DNA from: Acidimicrobiales bacterium
Lineage (GTDB): Bacteria; Actinomycetota; Acidimicrobiia; Acidimicrobiales; RAAP-2
DNA: 64,000 nt
Reading direction: 5' to 3'
Assembly (NCBI GenBank): GCA_025362585.1
Contig: JANYFR010000054.1
Coordinates: 27,117-91,116, forward strand
This document shows positions 48,893-59,492 of the stretch, piece after piece (positions within the stretch are counted from its first letter, which is position 1; each line of letters starts with the position of its first letter). Position numbers and translations under genes: made by a program. The notes beneath the pieces were generated by a model. That model was not told where the DNA came from. It saw only the letters and a program-made list of their open reading frames with translations, and made no database searches.

Positions 48893-50903
48893 GTTCCTCG
48901 TTGAGTCGCCCTTTCAACCGGCGGGCGATCAACCGGCGGCGATCGCGACCCTGGCCCAGGGCGTCGAGGACGGGCTTCGTTACCAGACCCTCGAAGGCAT
49001 CACTGGCAGCGGCAAGACGGCCACCATCGCGTGGCTGATCGAGCACGTCCAGCGTCCGACGCTCATCCTCGAACCCAACAAATCCCTCGCCGCCCAACTG
49101 GCGTCGGAACTGAAGGAGATGCTGCCCCAGAACCGCGTCGAGTTCTTCGTCTCCTACTACGACTACTACCAACCTGAGGCCTACATCCCTCGTACGGACA
49201 CCTTCATCGAGAAGGACAGCTCGATCAACGAGGAGATTGATCGGTTGCGCCACGCCGCCACGTCGTCGTTGTTGACGCATCGCGACACCATCGTCGTCGC
49301 CTCCGTGTCGTGCATCTACGGACTCGGGTCGCCGATTGAGTATCGCGACCGGATGCTGCAGCTCGAAGTCGGGGTCACCATCGACCAACGGGCCCTGCTG
49401 CGGCGCCTCGTGGAGATGCAGTACCACCGCAACGAGCTGGTGCTCGAACGGGGCACTTTCCGGATGAAGGGTGACACGCTCGAGATCCAACCGGCCTACA
49501 GCAACGAAGGAATCCGCGTGTCGTTCTTCGATAACGAGATCGAGGAGGTCTCCTTTTTCAATCCGCTGACCCAAGAGAGCCGTGGCAAGGTCAAGGAGTT
49601 CACCCTGTTCGCGGCGTCGCACTACGCCACCAGCACCGAGACGTTGCAGCGGGCCTGTCGCACAATTGAGGAGGAGCTGCAAGTCCAGTTGGCCGCGTTC
49701 CAGGTCGAGGGCAAGTTGCTCGAGGCCCAGCGCCTGCGCTCGCGGACCGAACACGACCTCGAGATGCTCGAGCAGACGGGCGTCTGTGCCGGCATCGAGA
49801 ACTACTCGGCCCACCTGGACGGTCGCCGACCCGGCGAACGACCGTTCACGCTGCTCGACTACTTCCCCGACGACTTTCTCGTGGTGATCGACGAGTCCCA
49901 CGTGGCCGTGCCCCAGGTTCGGGGCCAGTACGCCGGGGACCGTTCGCGCAAACTGACCCTCGTCGAGCACGGCTTTCGCCTGCCGAGCGCGATGGACAAC
50001 CGCCCGTTGAACTTCGACGAGTTCATGGAGCTCGTCCCCCAAATGGTCTTCGTGTCGGCGACACCGGGTCCCTACGAGTTCGAACACAGTGACCAGATCG
50101 TCGAGCAGGTGATTCGACCGACCGGACTGCTCGATCCAGTCGTCGTCATCGTGCCGACCAAGAACCAGATCGACGACCTCCGCGGACGACTCGACGTCGT
50201 GATCGAGCGCCACGAGCGGGCCCTGATCACCACGCTCACCAAGCGGATGGCCGAGGACCTGACGAACTTCCTCACGAAGGCCGGCTACCGCGTGCAGTAC
50301 CTGCACAGTGATATCGACACCATTCAGCGCATCGAGATCTTGCGTTCGCTGCGCCTCGGTGAGTTTGACGTCCTCGTCGGCATCAACCTGTTGCGCGAGG
50401 GCCTGGACCTCCCCGAGGTCTCGATGGTGGCGATACTCGACGCCGATAAGGAGGGCTTCCTGCGCTCACGCAGCGCCCTGATCCAGACAATCGGTCGTGC
50501 CGCGCGCAACTCGAACGGCCAGGCCATCCTCTACGCGGACCGCCTGACCGACTCCATGCGCGAGGCGGTCTCGCTCACGGAGCGGCGGCGGATGCTCCAG
50601 ATCGCCTACAACGCCGAACACGGGATCGAGCCCCAGACGGTAATGAAGAACGTGGCGGATATCCTCGGTCGCCTGCGTAGCGAAACCATGCCCGAGCCCT
50701 CCAACAAGAGCCACGGCGTCTCCTCGCTCGAGGCACTGCTGCCCGACGACCTGTCGCTCGAGGTGGCGCGGGTCGAGAAGGCGATGCTGCTCGCGGCCGG
50801 TGAACTGCGCTTCGAAGAGGCGGCCGCCCTACGCGACATACTGCATATGTTGCAGCGCCAGGGCGTGGTGACGCCCGTGGACGAACTGACATTCGATGCC
50901 TGA
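48873..50903 (+). CDS. uvrB: excinuclease ABC subunit B
   Basis: UvrB verifies DNA damage and hands it to UvrC. The 676 residues contain Walker A GITGSGKT at residues 42-49, the damage-probing hairpin [12 protein letters not shown] at about 95-106, the DESH box in [12 protein letters not shown], helicase motifs V and VI ([17 protein letters not shown] and QTIGRAARN), and a C-terminal UVR motif. The GTG at 48873 overlaps coaE by 20 bases; GTG 48885 is an alternative. Confidence 0.97.
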   Translation: MASLVDRFLVESPFQPAGDQPAAIATLAQGVEDGLRYQTLEGITGSGKTATIAWLIEHVQRPTLILEPNKSLAAQLASELKEMLPQNRVEFFVSYYDYYQPEAYIPRTDTFIEKDSSINEEIDRLRHAATSSLLTHRDTIVVASVSCIYGLGSPIEYRDRMLQLEVGVTIDQRALLRRLVEMQYHRNELVLERGTFRMKGDTLEIQPAYSNEGIRVSFFDNEIEEVSFFNPLTQESRGKVKEFTLFAASHYATSTETLQRACRTIEEELQVQLAAFQVEGKLLEAQRLRSRTEHDLEMLEQTGVCAGIENYSAHLDGRRPGERPFTLLDYFPDDFLVVIDESHVAVPQVRGQYAGDRSRKLTLVEHGFRLPSAMDNRPLNFDEFMELVPQMVFVSATPGPYEFEHSDQIVEQVIRPTGLLDPVVVIVPTKNQIDDLRGRLDVVIERHERALITTLTKRMAEDLTNFLTKAGYRVQYLHSDIDTIQRIEILRSLRLGEFDVLVGINLLREGLDLPEVSMVAILDADKEGFLRSRSALIQTIGRAARNSNGQAILYADRLTDSMREAVSLTERRRMLQIAYNAEHGIEPQTVMKNVADILGRLRSETMPEPSNKSHGVSSLEALLPDDLSLEVARVEKAMLLAAGELRFEEAAALRDILHMLQRQGVVTPVDELTFDA

Positions 50904-50907
50904 CCGG

Positions 50908-50913
50908 TAGATT
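50908..50913 (+). promoter_or_regulatory. -10 hexamer TAGATT, leaderless uvrA promoter
   Basis: TAGATT is followed by six bases and the uvrA ATG. It lies in the 16-base gap after uvrB, so uvrA can be transcribed separately from uvrB. Confidence 0.55.
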
Positions 50914-50919
50914 CCCTTC

Positions 50920-53760
50920 ATGTCTTCGTCCATCCGGGTGCAGGGCGCGCGCGTCCACAACCTGAAAAACCTCTCCGTCGAGATTCCCCGTGACCAGTTG
51001 GTGGTCTTCACTGGCCTGTCGGGCTCGGGAAAGTCGTCGCTCGCCTTTGACACGATCTACGCGGAGGGCCAACGTCGGTACGTCGAGAGTCTGTCGGCCT
51101 ACGCCCGTCAGTTCCTCGGTCAGATGGACAAACCCGACGTCGACTTCATCGAGGGTCTGTCGCCGGCGATCTCCATCGACCAAAAGACGGCGTCGCGTAA
51201 TCCCCGTTCGACGGTCGGAACCATCACCGAGATCCACGACTACCTGCGGCTCCTCTTCGCGCGTATCGGCGTCCAGCACTGTCCCAACTGCGCCAAGCCG
51301 GTCACGCGCCAGACCGCGCAGCAGATCGTCGACCAGGTGCTCGGGCGAAGGGTCGGCGAGCGGTTCCTGGTGCTCGCGACGGTGGTCGAGGGCCGCAAGG
51401 GTGAGTACAGCACGCTGCTCAACGAACTCGTCGGTCAGGGCTTCTCGCGGGCCCGCGTCGACGGACAGGTGATTGAACTCGCCGATCGCGAGAGCCTGAC
51501 GCTGGCGCGCTACGAGCAGCACACCATTGACGTGGTGCTCGACCGTTTGAGCGTCAAGGGGTCGAACCGTCAGCGCCTCACCGAGTCCGTGGAGGCGGCG
51601 CTTAAGTTGACCCGCGGCCTGGTCTCGTTCCTCTTCCTCGACGACGGCGAGGAGCTCGTCACTTTCTCGGAGAAGATGGCCTGCACCGACTGCGGCATCA
51701 GTTTTAGCGAGCTGGCGCCGCGCGACTTCTCGTTCAACTCGCCCTACGGGGCCTGCCCCGTCTGCACCGGACTCGGCACGCGTTTCGAGGTCGACCCGGA
51801 TCTCGTGGTGCCCGACGACGAACTGAGCCTCGCCCAAGGTGCGCTCGCCCCGTGGGCGGGCGCGCGCTTCAAGTACTTCGAACGGCTGATCGAGGGGATT
51901 GGCGCGATGGGGGCCTTCAGTGTCGACACCCCGTGGAAGAAGCTGAAGGCGAAGGACCGCAAACTCATCCTCTACGGCGTCGACAAACGATCGGTGCCGG
52001 TCAAGTACCGCAATCGCTACGGCAAGGTTCGCACGTACGACACGAGCTACCACGGGATCATTGACTGGCTCGAACGCAAGCGCCACGACGCCGACGGCGA
52101 CTGGTCGCGCGAGCAGGCCGAGCAGTACATGCGGGAGGTCGCCTGTCACACCTGTGGGGGACAGCGCCTGAAGCCCGAGGTGCTCGCGGTGCGCATCCAT
52201 CGCCACAACATCGCCGACGTGAACGCCATGACCATCGACGAAGCGATCGACCTGTTCAAGAAGATGAAGCTCACCGCCCGCGAAGAGACGATCGCGCGTC
52301 GGGTGGTCAAGGAGATTGTCGAACGGCTCACCTTCTTGATGGACGTCGGACTCGACTATCTCACGCTCAGCCGCGCCTCGGCCACCCTCTCGGGTGGGGA
52401 GGCCCAGCGGATCCGACTGGCGAGCCAGATCGGCAGCTACCTGGTCGGCGTCCTCTACGTCCTCGACGAGCCCTCCATCGGGCTGCACCAACGTGACAAT
52501 CGACGCCTAATCGCGACGCTCGAGCGGCTGCGCGACCTCGGCAACTCGGTCATCGTGGTCGAACACGACGAGGAGACGATCCGTCTCGCGGACTTCATTG
52601 TCGACATCGGGCCGGGGGCCGGCGAGTTCGGTGGTCGGGTCGTGCACGCCGGTACCTACAAGGAGCTGCTCGAGAACAGCGAGTCGCTCACCGGCCAGTA
52701 CCTCTCGGGGGAGCGTTCGATTCCGGTCCCCGCGATCCGGCGTCGCGGCGACGGCAAGAAGCTCACGATCAAGGGTGCGCGCGCCAACAATTTGCAGAAT
52801 GTCACCGTGGACGTGCCGCTCGGCGACTTCGTCGCGGTCACCGGCGTGTCGGGATCGGGCAAGTCCACGCTGATCAACGGCATTCTGCTCGCCTCGCTCG
52901 AACACCAGATCAACCGGGCCAAGACCACGGCCTTCGAGCACGACACCATTGTGGGCGTCGCGAACCTCGACAAGGTCGTCGCCGTTGACCAGCAGCCAAT
53001 CGGCCGTACGCCACGTTCCAACCCCGCGACGTACTCGGGGGTCTTCGACAAGATCCGCAAGCTCTTCGCCGACACCCAGGAGTCCAAGATCCGCGGCTAC
53101 CAGCAGGGACGGTTCTCCTTCAACGTGAAGGGCGGTCGCTGCGAGACCTGCGCCGGCGACGGCACCATCAAGATCGAGATGCACTTCCTGCCCGACGTGT
53201 ACGTCAACTGCGAGGTCTGTGACGGCGCGCGTTACAACCGCGAGACGCTCGAGATCCTGTACCGGGGTAAATCGATTGCCGACGTGCTGAACATGCCCAT
53301 CACGCAGGCCCTCGACTTCTTCGAGCGTCAGCCGGCGATACTGCGTCACGTCCAGAGCCTCGCCGACGTCGGCCTCGGCTACGTGCGCCTCGGCCAGCCC
53401 GCCCCCACTCTCTCGGGCGGCGAGGCCCAGCGCGTGAAGCTGGCGACCGAGCTCGCGCGCCGTCCGACCGGTCACACGCTCTACGTCCTCGACGAGCCGA
53501 CGACGGGCCTGCACTTCGAGGACGTGCATCGCCTGCTCCAGGTCCTGCACCGGCTCGTCGATCAGGGCAACACCGTGCTCGTGATCGAGCACAATCTCGA
53601 CGTGGTGAAGACCGCCGACTGGGTCATCGACCTCGGCCCCGAGGGCGGGCGGCGCGGCGGCCTCGTAGTCGGCGAGGGCACGCCCGAGGAGATCGCCAAA
53701 CTGAAGACCGCGACCGGTCTCGTTTTGAAAGAGGCCTTGGCCGCGCACGGCAGGCGCTAA
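50920..53760 (+). CDS. uvrA: excinuclease ABC subunit A
   Basis: UvrA is the dimeric ABC-type damage sensor that loads UvrB. The 946 residues have two ATPase modules: Walker [13 protein letters not shown] and [11 protein letters not shown], two LSGGEAQR signatures, and zinc modules at CTDCG...CPVC and CETC...CEVC. The first CxxC (CPNCAKP) is also present. All three uvr genes are together here; the stop overlaps uvrC (TAATG). Confidence 0.98.
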   Translation: MSSSIRVQGARVHNLKNLSVEIPRDQLVVFTGLSGSGKSSLAFDTIYAEGQRRYVESLSAYARQFLGQMDKPDVDFIEGLSPAISIDQKTASRNPRSTVGTITEIHDYLRLLFARIGVQHCPNCAKPVTRQTAQQIVDQVLGRRVGERFLVLATVVEGRKGEYSTLLNELVGQGFSRARVDGQVIELADRESLTLARYEQHTIDVVLDRLSVKGSNRQRLTESVEAALKLTRGLVSFLFLDDGEELVTFSEKMACTDCGISFSELAPRDFSFNSPYGACPVCTGLGTRFEVDPDLVVPDDELSLAQGALAPWAGARFKYFERLIEGIGAMGAFSVDTPWKKLKAKDRKLILYGVDKRSVPVKYRNRYGKVRTYDTSYHGIIDWLERKRHDADGDWSREQAEQYMREVACHTCGGQRLKPEVLAVRIHRHNIADVNAMTIDEAIDLFKKMKLTAREETIARRVVKEIVERLTFLMDVGLDYLTLSRASATLSGGEAQRIRLASQIGSYLVGVLYVLDEPSIGLHQRDNRRLIATLERLRDLGNSVIVVEHDEETIRLADFIVDIGPGAGEFGGRVVHAGTYKELLENSESLTGQYLSGERSIPVPAIRRRGDGKKLTIKGARANNLQNVTVDVPLGDFVAVTGVSGSGKSTLINGILLASLEHQINRAKTTAFEHDTIVGVANLDKVVAVDQQPIGRTPRSNPATYSGVFDKIRKLFADTQESKIRGYQQGRFSFNVKGGRCETCAGDGTIKIEMHFLPDVYVNCEVCDGARYNRETLEILYRGKSIADVLNMPITQALDFFERQPAILRHVQSLADVGLGYVRLGQPAPTLSGGEAQRVKLATELARRPTGHTLYVLDEPTTGLHFEDVHRLLQVLHRLVDQGNTVLVIEHNLDVVKTADWVIDLGPEGGRRGGLVVGEGTPEEIAKLKTATGLVLKEALAAHGRR

Positions 53761-55625
53761 TGCTCGAACGGCCCTCGGGCATTCCGCGCCAGAGCGGTTG
53801 CTATCTCTTTCGAAACGTTCATGGTGCGGTGATCTACGTCGGTAAGGCCCTGTCCCTCGCCCAACGCCTCCCGAGCTACTTTCAAAGGGCCGAAGCCCTC
53901 ACGGCGAAGACCCAGGCGTTGATGGCCGAGGCGACGTCGGTGGAGTGGATCGTCACCCCGAGCGAGCTCGACGCCCTCATCCTCGAGAACGAACTGATCA
54001 AGCAGAATCAGCCCCGCTACAACATGCGTCTGAAGGACGACAAGAGCTTCCCCTACGTGGCGCTCGACATGCGTACCGAGTTCCCGGCCCCCTTCACTAC
54101 GCGTAGTCGCCACGTGAAGGGCGTGCGATACTTCGGTCCCTTCGTCGAGGTGCGCGCGCTGCGCACGACGATCGACGAGCTCCTCCAGGCCTTCCCCCTG
54201 CGCTCGTGCACCAAGCACAAGTTCAACTACCAGCAAAGGATCGGGCGGCCCTGTCTGCTCTACGACATTGGCAAGTGCTCGGGACCGTGCGTGGGAGCGG
54301 TCGACGCCAAGGGGTACCGACGTCTCGTCGACTCCTGGGCCAAGTTCTTCGACGGTGACGTGCGCCAGTTGCGCAATCTGCTGACGCGCCAGATGACCGA
54401 GGCGTCGGCGAAGAAGCACTACGAAGCCGCCGCCAAGGCCCGCGACGGCCTCGCCGCCCTCGAGCGTGCCGCGGGCCATCAGAGTGTCGTGCTCGACGAT
54501 CACTCCAACCTCGACGTCGTGGCCGTCGCCACTGACGGTGGTCGGGCCGCGGTCGTGCGTTTTCGGGTCCGCTTCGGACGGATCATTGGACGAAGCGTCC
54601 ACCTGATCGACCGGTCGATGGACGAGGACGACGTCGAGATTCTCGAGAGCGTGCTCCCCGATCTGTACGGCAACGCGGCGTCGGTCCCGCCGGTCGTGCT
54701 CGTGGGGAGCGCCGCGTCGTCGTCCGCGCTGATGAGCCAGTACCTCTCCGAGCTGCGCCAAAAGCGCGTCGTCGTCGCCGCCCCCCAGCGTGGCAAGCGT
54801 CGGCGCGCCGTTGAGTTGGCGACCAATGACGCGCTGGCGGTCATCAACCGCGATTCGCTGCGCCGCCAGAGCGATCACAACGTCCGCGCGCGCGCCCTGC
54901 AGGAGATCGGTTCGGCCCTCGCCCTCGCCCAGCCGCCCTACCGTATTGAGTGCTTCGACATGAGCCACCTTCAGGGGACCAACTACGTCGGTTCGATGGT
55001 CGTCTTCGAGGACGGCCTCGCGGTCAAGTCCGACTACCGGCACTTCAACGTGAAAGAGGCCCTCGGGAACGACGACGTCGGCGCGATGGAGGAGGTGGTG
55101 CGCCGTCGCCTCGCCTACTGGCACGACGACCAGGGCGCCACCAAGTTCCGTCGGGCCGACCTCATCGTCATCGATGGCGGTCTGCCCCAGCTGCACGCCG
55201 CCCAGAAGGCCGCCGTCGCCGCGGGCGTCGACGGCGAGGTGGAGTTCGTCGCCCTCGCCAAGCGCGAGGAGCTGCTGTACCGACCAGGTTCGAGTTCCCC
55301 GATCGTCCTCGAGCGCGGCTCCGAGAGCCTCTACCTCGTACAACGCCTGCGCGACGAGGCCCACCGCTTCGCCATCTCCTTTCACCGTTCCAAGCGTGGC
55401 AAGTCAATGGTCGCTTCCACTCTCGCCGGCGTCGAGGGACTCGGGCCGGCGCGCCGCGAGCGGCTGTTGGCGCAGTTCGGCTCGCTGGACTCACTGCGCG
55501 CGACGACGTTCGACGAGTTCGAGGCCCTCTCGTGGCTGCCCGGCGACGTCGCGAGAAGGCTCTACGATCATCTGCAGGCGCCGTCGCGCCCCCGACCGGC
55601 GAAGGGGAGTCCGCACGATGAGTGA
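53760..55625 (+). CDS. uvrC: excinuclease ABC subunit C
   Basis: UvrC makes both incisions around a lesion. The 621 residues comprise the GIY-YIG domain (SGCYLFRNVHGAVIYVGKA, so GIY reads GCY here), a Cys-rich region CLLYDIGKCSGPC, a UVR motif (residues about 205-230), the RNase H-like endonuclease domain with ECFDMSHLQG and IDGGLPQL, and a tandem HhH end (VEGLGPARRERLLAQFGS). The ATG overlaps the uvrA stop. Direct uvrA-uvrC coupling is tighter than in mycobacteria, where the genes are apart. Confidence 0.97.
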   Translation: MLERPSGIPRQSGCYLFRNVHGAVIYVGKALSLAQRLPSYFQRAEALTAKTQALMAEATSVEWIVTPSELDALILENELIKQNQPRYNMRLKDDKSFPYVALDMRTEFPAPFTTRSRHVKGVRYFGPFVEVRALRTTIDELLQAFPLRSCTKHKFNYQQRIGRPCLLYDIGKCSGPCVGAVDAKGYRRLVDSWAKFFDGDVRQLRNLLTRQMTEASAKKHYEAAAKARDGLAALERAAGHQSVVLDDHSNLDVVAVATDGGRAAVVRFRVRFGRIIGRSVHLIDRSMDEDDVEILESVLPDLYGNAASVPPVVLVGSAASSSALMSQYLSELRQKRVVVAAPQRGKRRRAVELATNDALAVINRDSLRRQSDHNVRARALQEIGSALALAQPPYRIECFDMSHLQGTNYVGSMVVFEDGLAVKSDYRHFNVKEALGNDDVGAMEEVVRRRLAYWHDDQGATKFRRADLIVIDGGLPQLHAAQKAAVAAGVDGEVEFVALAKREELLYRPGSSSPIVLERGSESLYLVQRLRDEAHRFAISFHRSKRGKSMVASTLAGVEGLGPARRERLLAQFGSLDSLRATTFDEFEALSWLPGDVARRLYDHLQAPSRPRPAKGSPHDE

Positions 55626-56463
55626 GGTGTTGCTGGTGACGGGCATGTCGGGCGCCGGACGCTCCACCGTTTCGGCCGCACTCGAGGACATGGGCTGGTT
55701 CGTCATCGACAACCTGCCCCTCGAGTTGGTCGTGCGCGTGGGCGAACTCGCGACGACCGGTTCGCGCGACTACGCCGGGGTGGCCTTCGTGGTCGGACGC
55801 TCCGGGGTGGCACCGCCCGAGGCCCTGCTCGCCGTGGAGAAGGAGTTGCAGGAGCGCCACGCGAATGCCAAGATCCTCTTCCTCGACGCCCCCGACGACG
55901 TGCTGATCCGTCGTTTCGAGGGCAACCGCCGCCGGCACCCGTTCGAGGCATCGACGCTGGCGGAGTCGATTGCCGGCGAGCGGGCCTCGATGCAGTCAAT
56001 CCGTGACGCCGCGGACCTAGTGATTGACACCGGCTCGATCAACACCAATCAACTCCGGTCGCGCATCGTCGAGAGTTTTGCCGAGTCCAATGGCCAGGGG
56101 CAGTTGCGGGTCTCGATCGTCTCCTTTGGCTACTCGAGCGGCATACCGCGCGACGTCGACTTGGTCTTTGACTGTCGATTCCTCCCGAACCCCCACTGGA
56201 TCGAGGAGCTGCGCCCGCAGTCGGGTCTGGACGAGGCGGTGGCCGAGTACGTGCTCTCCCAAGAGTCGGCGCAACACTTCTTGCACGACGTCGTGGACAT
56301 GCTCGAGTGGCAGATTCCCGAGTTCGCGAAGGAGGGAAAGTCCTACCTCTCCATCGCGATTGGTTGTACCGGCGGACGGCACCGGTCGGTCGCCATTGCC
56401 GAGGAGCTGCGCCGTCGACTCCACATCGACCCCGCCGTCATCCACCGCGACATCGTCCGATGA
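55618..56463 (+). CDS. rapZ: RapZ/YvcJ-family nucleotide-binding protein
   Basis: In E. coli RapZ guides RNase E to GlmZ RNA; in Gram-positives YvcJ hydrolyses GTP/ATP with less clear function. The 281 residues begin with a P-loop G-M-S-G-A-G-R-S at 9-16, in which the usual Lys is Arg (also seen in other actinobacterial homologues), followed by ALEDMGWFVIDNLPLEL and the C-terminal SIAIGCTGGRHRSVAIAEEL. The ATG overlaps uvrC by eight bases and the stop overlaps yvcK (ATGA). Confidence 0.93.
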   Translation: MSEVLLVTGMSGAGRSTVSAALEDMGWFVIDNLPLELVVRVGELATTGSRDYAGVAFVVGRSGVAPPEALLAVEKELQERHANAKILFLDAPDDVLIRRFEGNRRRHPFEASTLAESIAGERASMQSIRDAADLVIDTGSINTNQLRSRIVESFAESNGQGQLRVSIVSFGYSSGIPRDVDLVFDCRFLPNPHWIEELRPQSGLDEAVAEYVLSQESAQHFLHDVVDMLEWQIPEFAKEGKSYLSIAIGCTGGRHRSVAIAEELRRRLHIDPAVIHRDIVR

Positions 56464-57317
56464 AGTTGGTGGCGGTCGGCGGGGGCCACGGCACGGCCGT
56501 CTCCCTGCGGGCCCTACGCCGCATTGACGACGACGTGACCGGCGTCGTCTCGGTCGCCGACGACGGTGGATCGACGGGACGGCTGCGCGCGATGCTCGAC
56601 GTGGCGGCGGTGGGGGACCTGCGTAAGTGCCTCGGCGCGCTCGCCGACCCCGACAACCCGCTGACCCAGTCCTTCGAGCACCGCTTTCGAGTCGGCGAAC
56701 TGAGCGGTCACGCCGTGGGAAACCTGCTCCTCGTCGGTCTCATCGACGCGACGGGCGACCTCGAAGAGTCGGTGCGCGCCGTGGCCCAGGTCATGGGCGT
56801 GAAGGGCACCATCGTGCCAGCGAGTTGCGAGGGAGTCGTGCTGGTCGCCACGACCGACGAGGGCGAACGACGGGGCCAAACCCAGGTCATGGGTTCGTCC
56901 AGTATCCGTCACCTCCGCGTCGAACCGGCCCACGCCGCGACGCCGATCGTGGCCGTGGAGGCGATCGAGCGCGCCGACGTCGTGCTGATTGGCCCCGGCT
57001 CGCTGTTCACGAGCGTGCTCGCCGCGTGCGTGGTCCCGGGGGTCACCCAGGCGCTCGCGGGCACGTCGGCGACGAAGGTGTACGTCGCGAATCTGCACCC
57101 CCAGATACCCGAAACGGCCGGTTTCACCCTGCAGGACCACGTGGCGGCGCTACTCCACCACGGCGTCACGCCCGACGTCGTACTCGTCGACGAGATCTCA
57201 ATTTTCGCCGGTCAGCCCTGTTCCCTACGTGTTCGCGTGGGCGACCTGTCGGGCAGAAATGGCTTGGTCCACGATGTGCAAAAATTGGCGAACGCGGTGG
57301 TCGCCGAAGTGCGATGA
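56460..57317 (+). CDS. yvcK: YvcK/CofD-like protein (gluconeogenesis factor family)
   Basis: The 285 residues show the CofD-like fold: VAVGGGHGTAVSLRALR, VSVADDGGSTGRLR, GNLLLVGLID and GPGSLFTSVLA. In Bacillus, YvcK binds UDP-sugars and affects cell shape and carbon use. It normally forms rapZ-yvcK-whiA. Here rapZ is upstream, but gap follows directly and whiA is missing. Confidence 0.93.
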   Translation: MKLVAVGGGHGTAVSLRALRRIDDDVTGVVSVADDGGSTGRLRAMLDVAAVGDLRKCLGALADPDNPLTQSFEHRFRVGELSGHAVGNLLLVGLIDATGDLEESVRAVAQVMGVKGTIVPASCEGVVLVATTDEGERRGQTQVMGSSSIRHLRVEPAHAATPIVAVEAIERADVVLIGPGSLFTSVLAACVVPGVTQALAGTSATKVYVANLHPQIPETAGFTLQDHVAALLHHGVTPDVVLVDEISIFAGQPCSLRVRVGDLSGRNGLVHDVQKLANAVVAEVR

Positions 57318-57344
57318 GTGAGCCCGACGAATTGAGGAGTGCAC

Positions 57345-58352
57345 GTGGCTATTCGAGTGGCAATCAATGGATTCGGTCGAATCGGGCGCGGCTACCTGCG
57401 CGCCTCGCTGTCGAACCCTGACGTCGACGTGGTGGCAGTCAACGACCTCACCTCCCCGGCGACGAACGCCCACCTCTTGAAGTTCGACTCGACCCAGGGT
57501 CGCCTCGACGTGCCCATCTCAATCGACGGCACCACCATGACCGTCGGGCGCCACACCATCATGGTCCTCGCGGAGCGCGACCCCACGGCGCTGCCCTGGG
57601 GGGAGCTCGGCGTTGACGTGGTCATCGAGGCGACCGGTCGCTTCACGACGCGCGACTCGGCCGCGGCACACTTGACCGCCGGGGCGCGCAAGGTCATTAT
57701 CTCGGCCCCCGCGAGCGACGCCGACGGCACGTTCGTCGTGGGGGTCAACGACGACACGTACGACCCGGCCACCCAGCACGTCCTCAGCAACGCCTCGTGC
57801 ACGACCAACTGCTTCGTGCCGATGGTGAAGGTACTGGACGACGCCTTCGGGGTCACGGCCGGCCTCATGACGACAATTCACGCCTACACCAACGATCAGA
57901 ATCTGCTCGACCTCGAACACAAGGACCTGCGTCGCGCGCGCGCCGCAGCTGTCAACATCGTGCCGTCCTCGACCGGCGCGGCGCGCGCCACCAGTTTGGT
58001 GCTGGGCGCGATGAAGGGACGCCTCGACGGCACGTCGCTGCGCGTGCCGATCCCCGACGGGAGCATCACGGACTTCACCGCCATCGTGCGCGCGACCACG
58101 GTGGACGAGATCAACGCGGCCTTTCGCGCCGCGGCCGAGGGCCCCCTGAAGGGCGTGCTCGTGTACACCGAGGAGCCGATCGTCAGTTCGGACATTGTCG
58201 GCACGCCCGCGTCGTGCACCTTTGACGCCATGATGACGATGGTTCAGCGCGTCGACGACGAGCAGAGCCTCGTGAAGGTCTTTGGCTGGTACGACAACGA
58301 GTGGGGCTACGCGAACCGATTGGTGGACCTGAGCGCCCACGTCGGCAAGTAG
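57345..58352 (+). CDS. gap: glyceraldehyde-3-phosphate dehydrogenase
   Basis: GAPDH oxidises glyceraldehyde 3-phosphate with NAD. The 335 residues contain INGFGRIGR, D34 in AVNDL (which favours NAD over NADP), and the catalytic C152 in SNASCTTNC. The GTG at 57345 is set by GAGGAG about six bases upstream and the family N-terminus; GTG 57339 overlaps that site. It starts the gap-pgk-tpiA series. Confidence 0.97.
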   Translation: MAIRVAINGFGRIGRGYLRASLSNPDVDVVAVNDLTSPATNAHLLKFDSTQGRLDVPISIDGTTMTVGRHTIMVLAERDPTALPWGELGVDVVIEATGRFTTRDSAAAHLTAGARKVIISAPASDADGTFVVGVNDDTYDPATQHVLSNASCTTNCFVPMVKVLDDAFGVTAGLMTTIHAYTNDQNLLDLEHKDLRRARAAAVNIVPSSTGAARATSLVLGAMKGRLDGTSLRVPIPDGSITDFTAIVRATTVDEINAAFRAAAEGPLKGVLVYTEEPIVSSDIVGTPASCTFDAMMTMVQRVDDEQSLVKVFGWYDNEWGYANRLVDLSAHVGK

Positions 58353-58355
58353 CCA

Positions 58356-59492
58356 ATGGCGCTCCCTCTCCCATCCCTCGAGCGCTGGGGGAGCCTCGCG
58401 GGTAAACGGGTCCTCGTGCGCGTCGACTTCAACACGCCCGTGGGCGAGGTGGACGGCCAGTTAGAGGTCGCCGACGACTTTCGTATCCGCGCGTGCGTCC
58501 CGTTGTTCGAAGATTTACTGGCCCGCGGTGCCACGGTCGTGGCGTGCACGCATTTCGGACGTCCGAAGGGTCAGGTCGTCGAGCAGTTTCGCGTCGCGCC
58601 GGTGCGCCGTCGCCTGGCCGCGCTCTGTCCGGGCGTCGAGCTGCTGGAGAATCTCCGCTTTCACCCCGGTGAGGAGGCGAACGACCCGGCCTTTGGTGCG
58701 TTGCTCGTTGACGGCTTCGACTACTACGTCAATGAAGCGTTTGGGGCCAGTCACCGCGCCCACGCGTCGATCATGATCCCCCCGACGCTCATCGCGAGTG
58801 CCGCCGGACCGAACCTGGCGCGCGAGGTCGCGACCCTCGCCGGCCTGCTCGAGAGTCCCGCGCGACCCTTCGTCGCGATCGTCGGCGGCGCCAAGGTCGC
58901 CGACAAGCTCGGCATCGTGAAGGTGCTCGCCGAGCGCGCCGATACCGTCGTGGTGGGCGGCGGCATGGCCTTCACCTTCGAGTCGGCCCTCGGTCGCACC
59001 ATCGGCTCCTCGATGTTCGACCCGGCGCACGAGGGCGACTGCGCCACGTTGCTCGCGGGCGGCAAGATGGTGATTCCCAACGACTCGCGCGGTCTGCCCG
59101 ACGGGGCGCCGTTCGGCGCCGGCGGCCCCGACGAGGCCGTGGATTTCGGGGTCAGCGTCCCGGACGGCTTCGTGGCCCTCGACATCGGTCGCACCAGCCA
59201 AGACGACTTCGCACGGGTGATTGACGCGGCGGCGACGATTCTCTGGAACGGTCCAATGGGTGTCTTTGAGGACCCGCGCTTCGCCGCCGGGACCGAAGCG
59301 GTCGCCCGCGCGGTGGCGGCGAGTGACGCCACGTCGGTGGTCGGTGGGGGCGATTCGGTCGCCGCACTGCGGACCTTCGGGCTCGAGGACCAGGTGACCT
59401 TCGTCTCCACCGGCGGGGGTGCGTCCCTCGAATTCGTGGAGCTTGGTGATCTGCCCGGTTTGCGAGCCCTACGAGAAAGTCCGTGGAACTGA
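58356..59492 (+). CDS. pgk: phosphoglycerate kinase
   Basis: PGK makes ATP from 1,3-bisphosphoglycerate. The 378 residues include VLVRVDFNTPV, the substrate Arg and His in ACTHFGRPKG, VNEAFGASHRAHAS, VGGAKVADK, LWNGPMGVFE and the final GGGDSVAA and STGGGASLE loops. It begins three bases after gap and ends directly before tpiA, so the three are co-transcribed. Confidence 0.97.
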   Translation: MALPLPSLERWGSLAGKRVLVRVDFNTPVGEVDGQLEVADDFRIRACVPLFEDLLARGATVVACTHFGRPKGQVVEQFRVAPVRRRLAALCPGVELLENLRFHPGEEANDPAFGALLVDGFDYYVNEAFGASHRAHASIMIPPTLIASAAGPNLAREVATLAGLLESPARPFVAIVGGAKVADKLGIVKVLAERADTVVVGGGMAFTFESALGRTIGSSMFDPAHEGDCATLLAGGKMVIPNDSRGLPDGAPFGAGGPDEAVDFGVSVPDGFVALDIGRTSQDDFARVIDAAATILWNGPMGVFEDPRFAAGTEAVARAVAASDATSVVGGGDSVAALRTFGLEDQVTFVSTGGGASLEFVELGDLPGLRALRESPWN

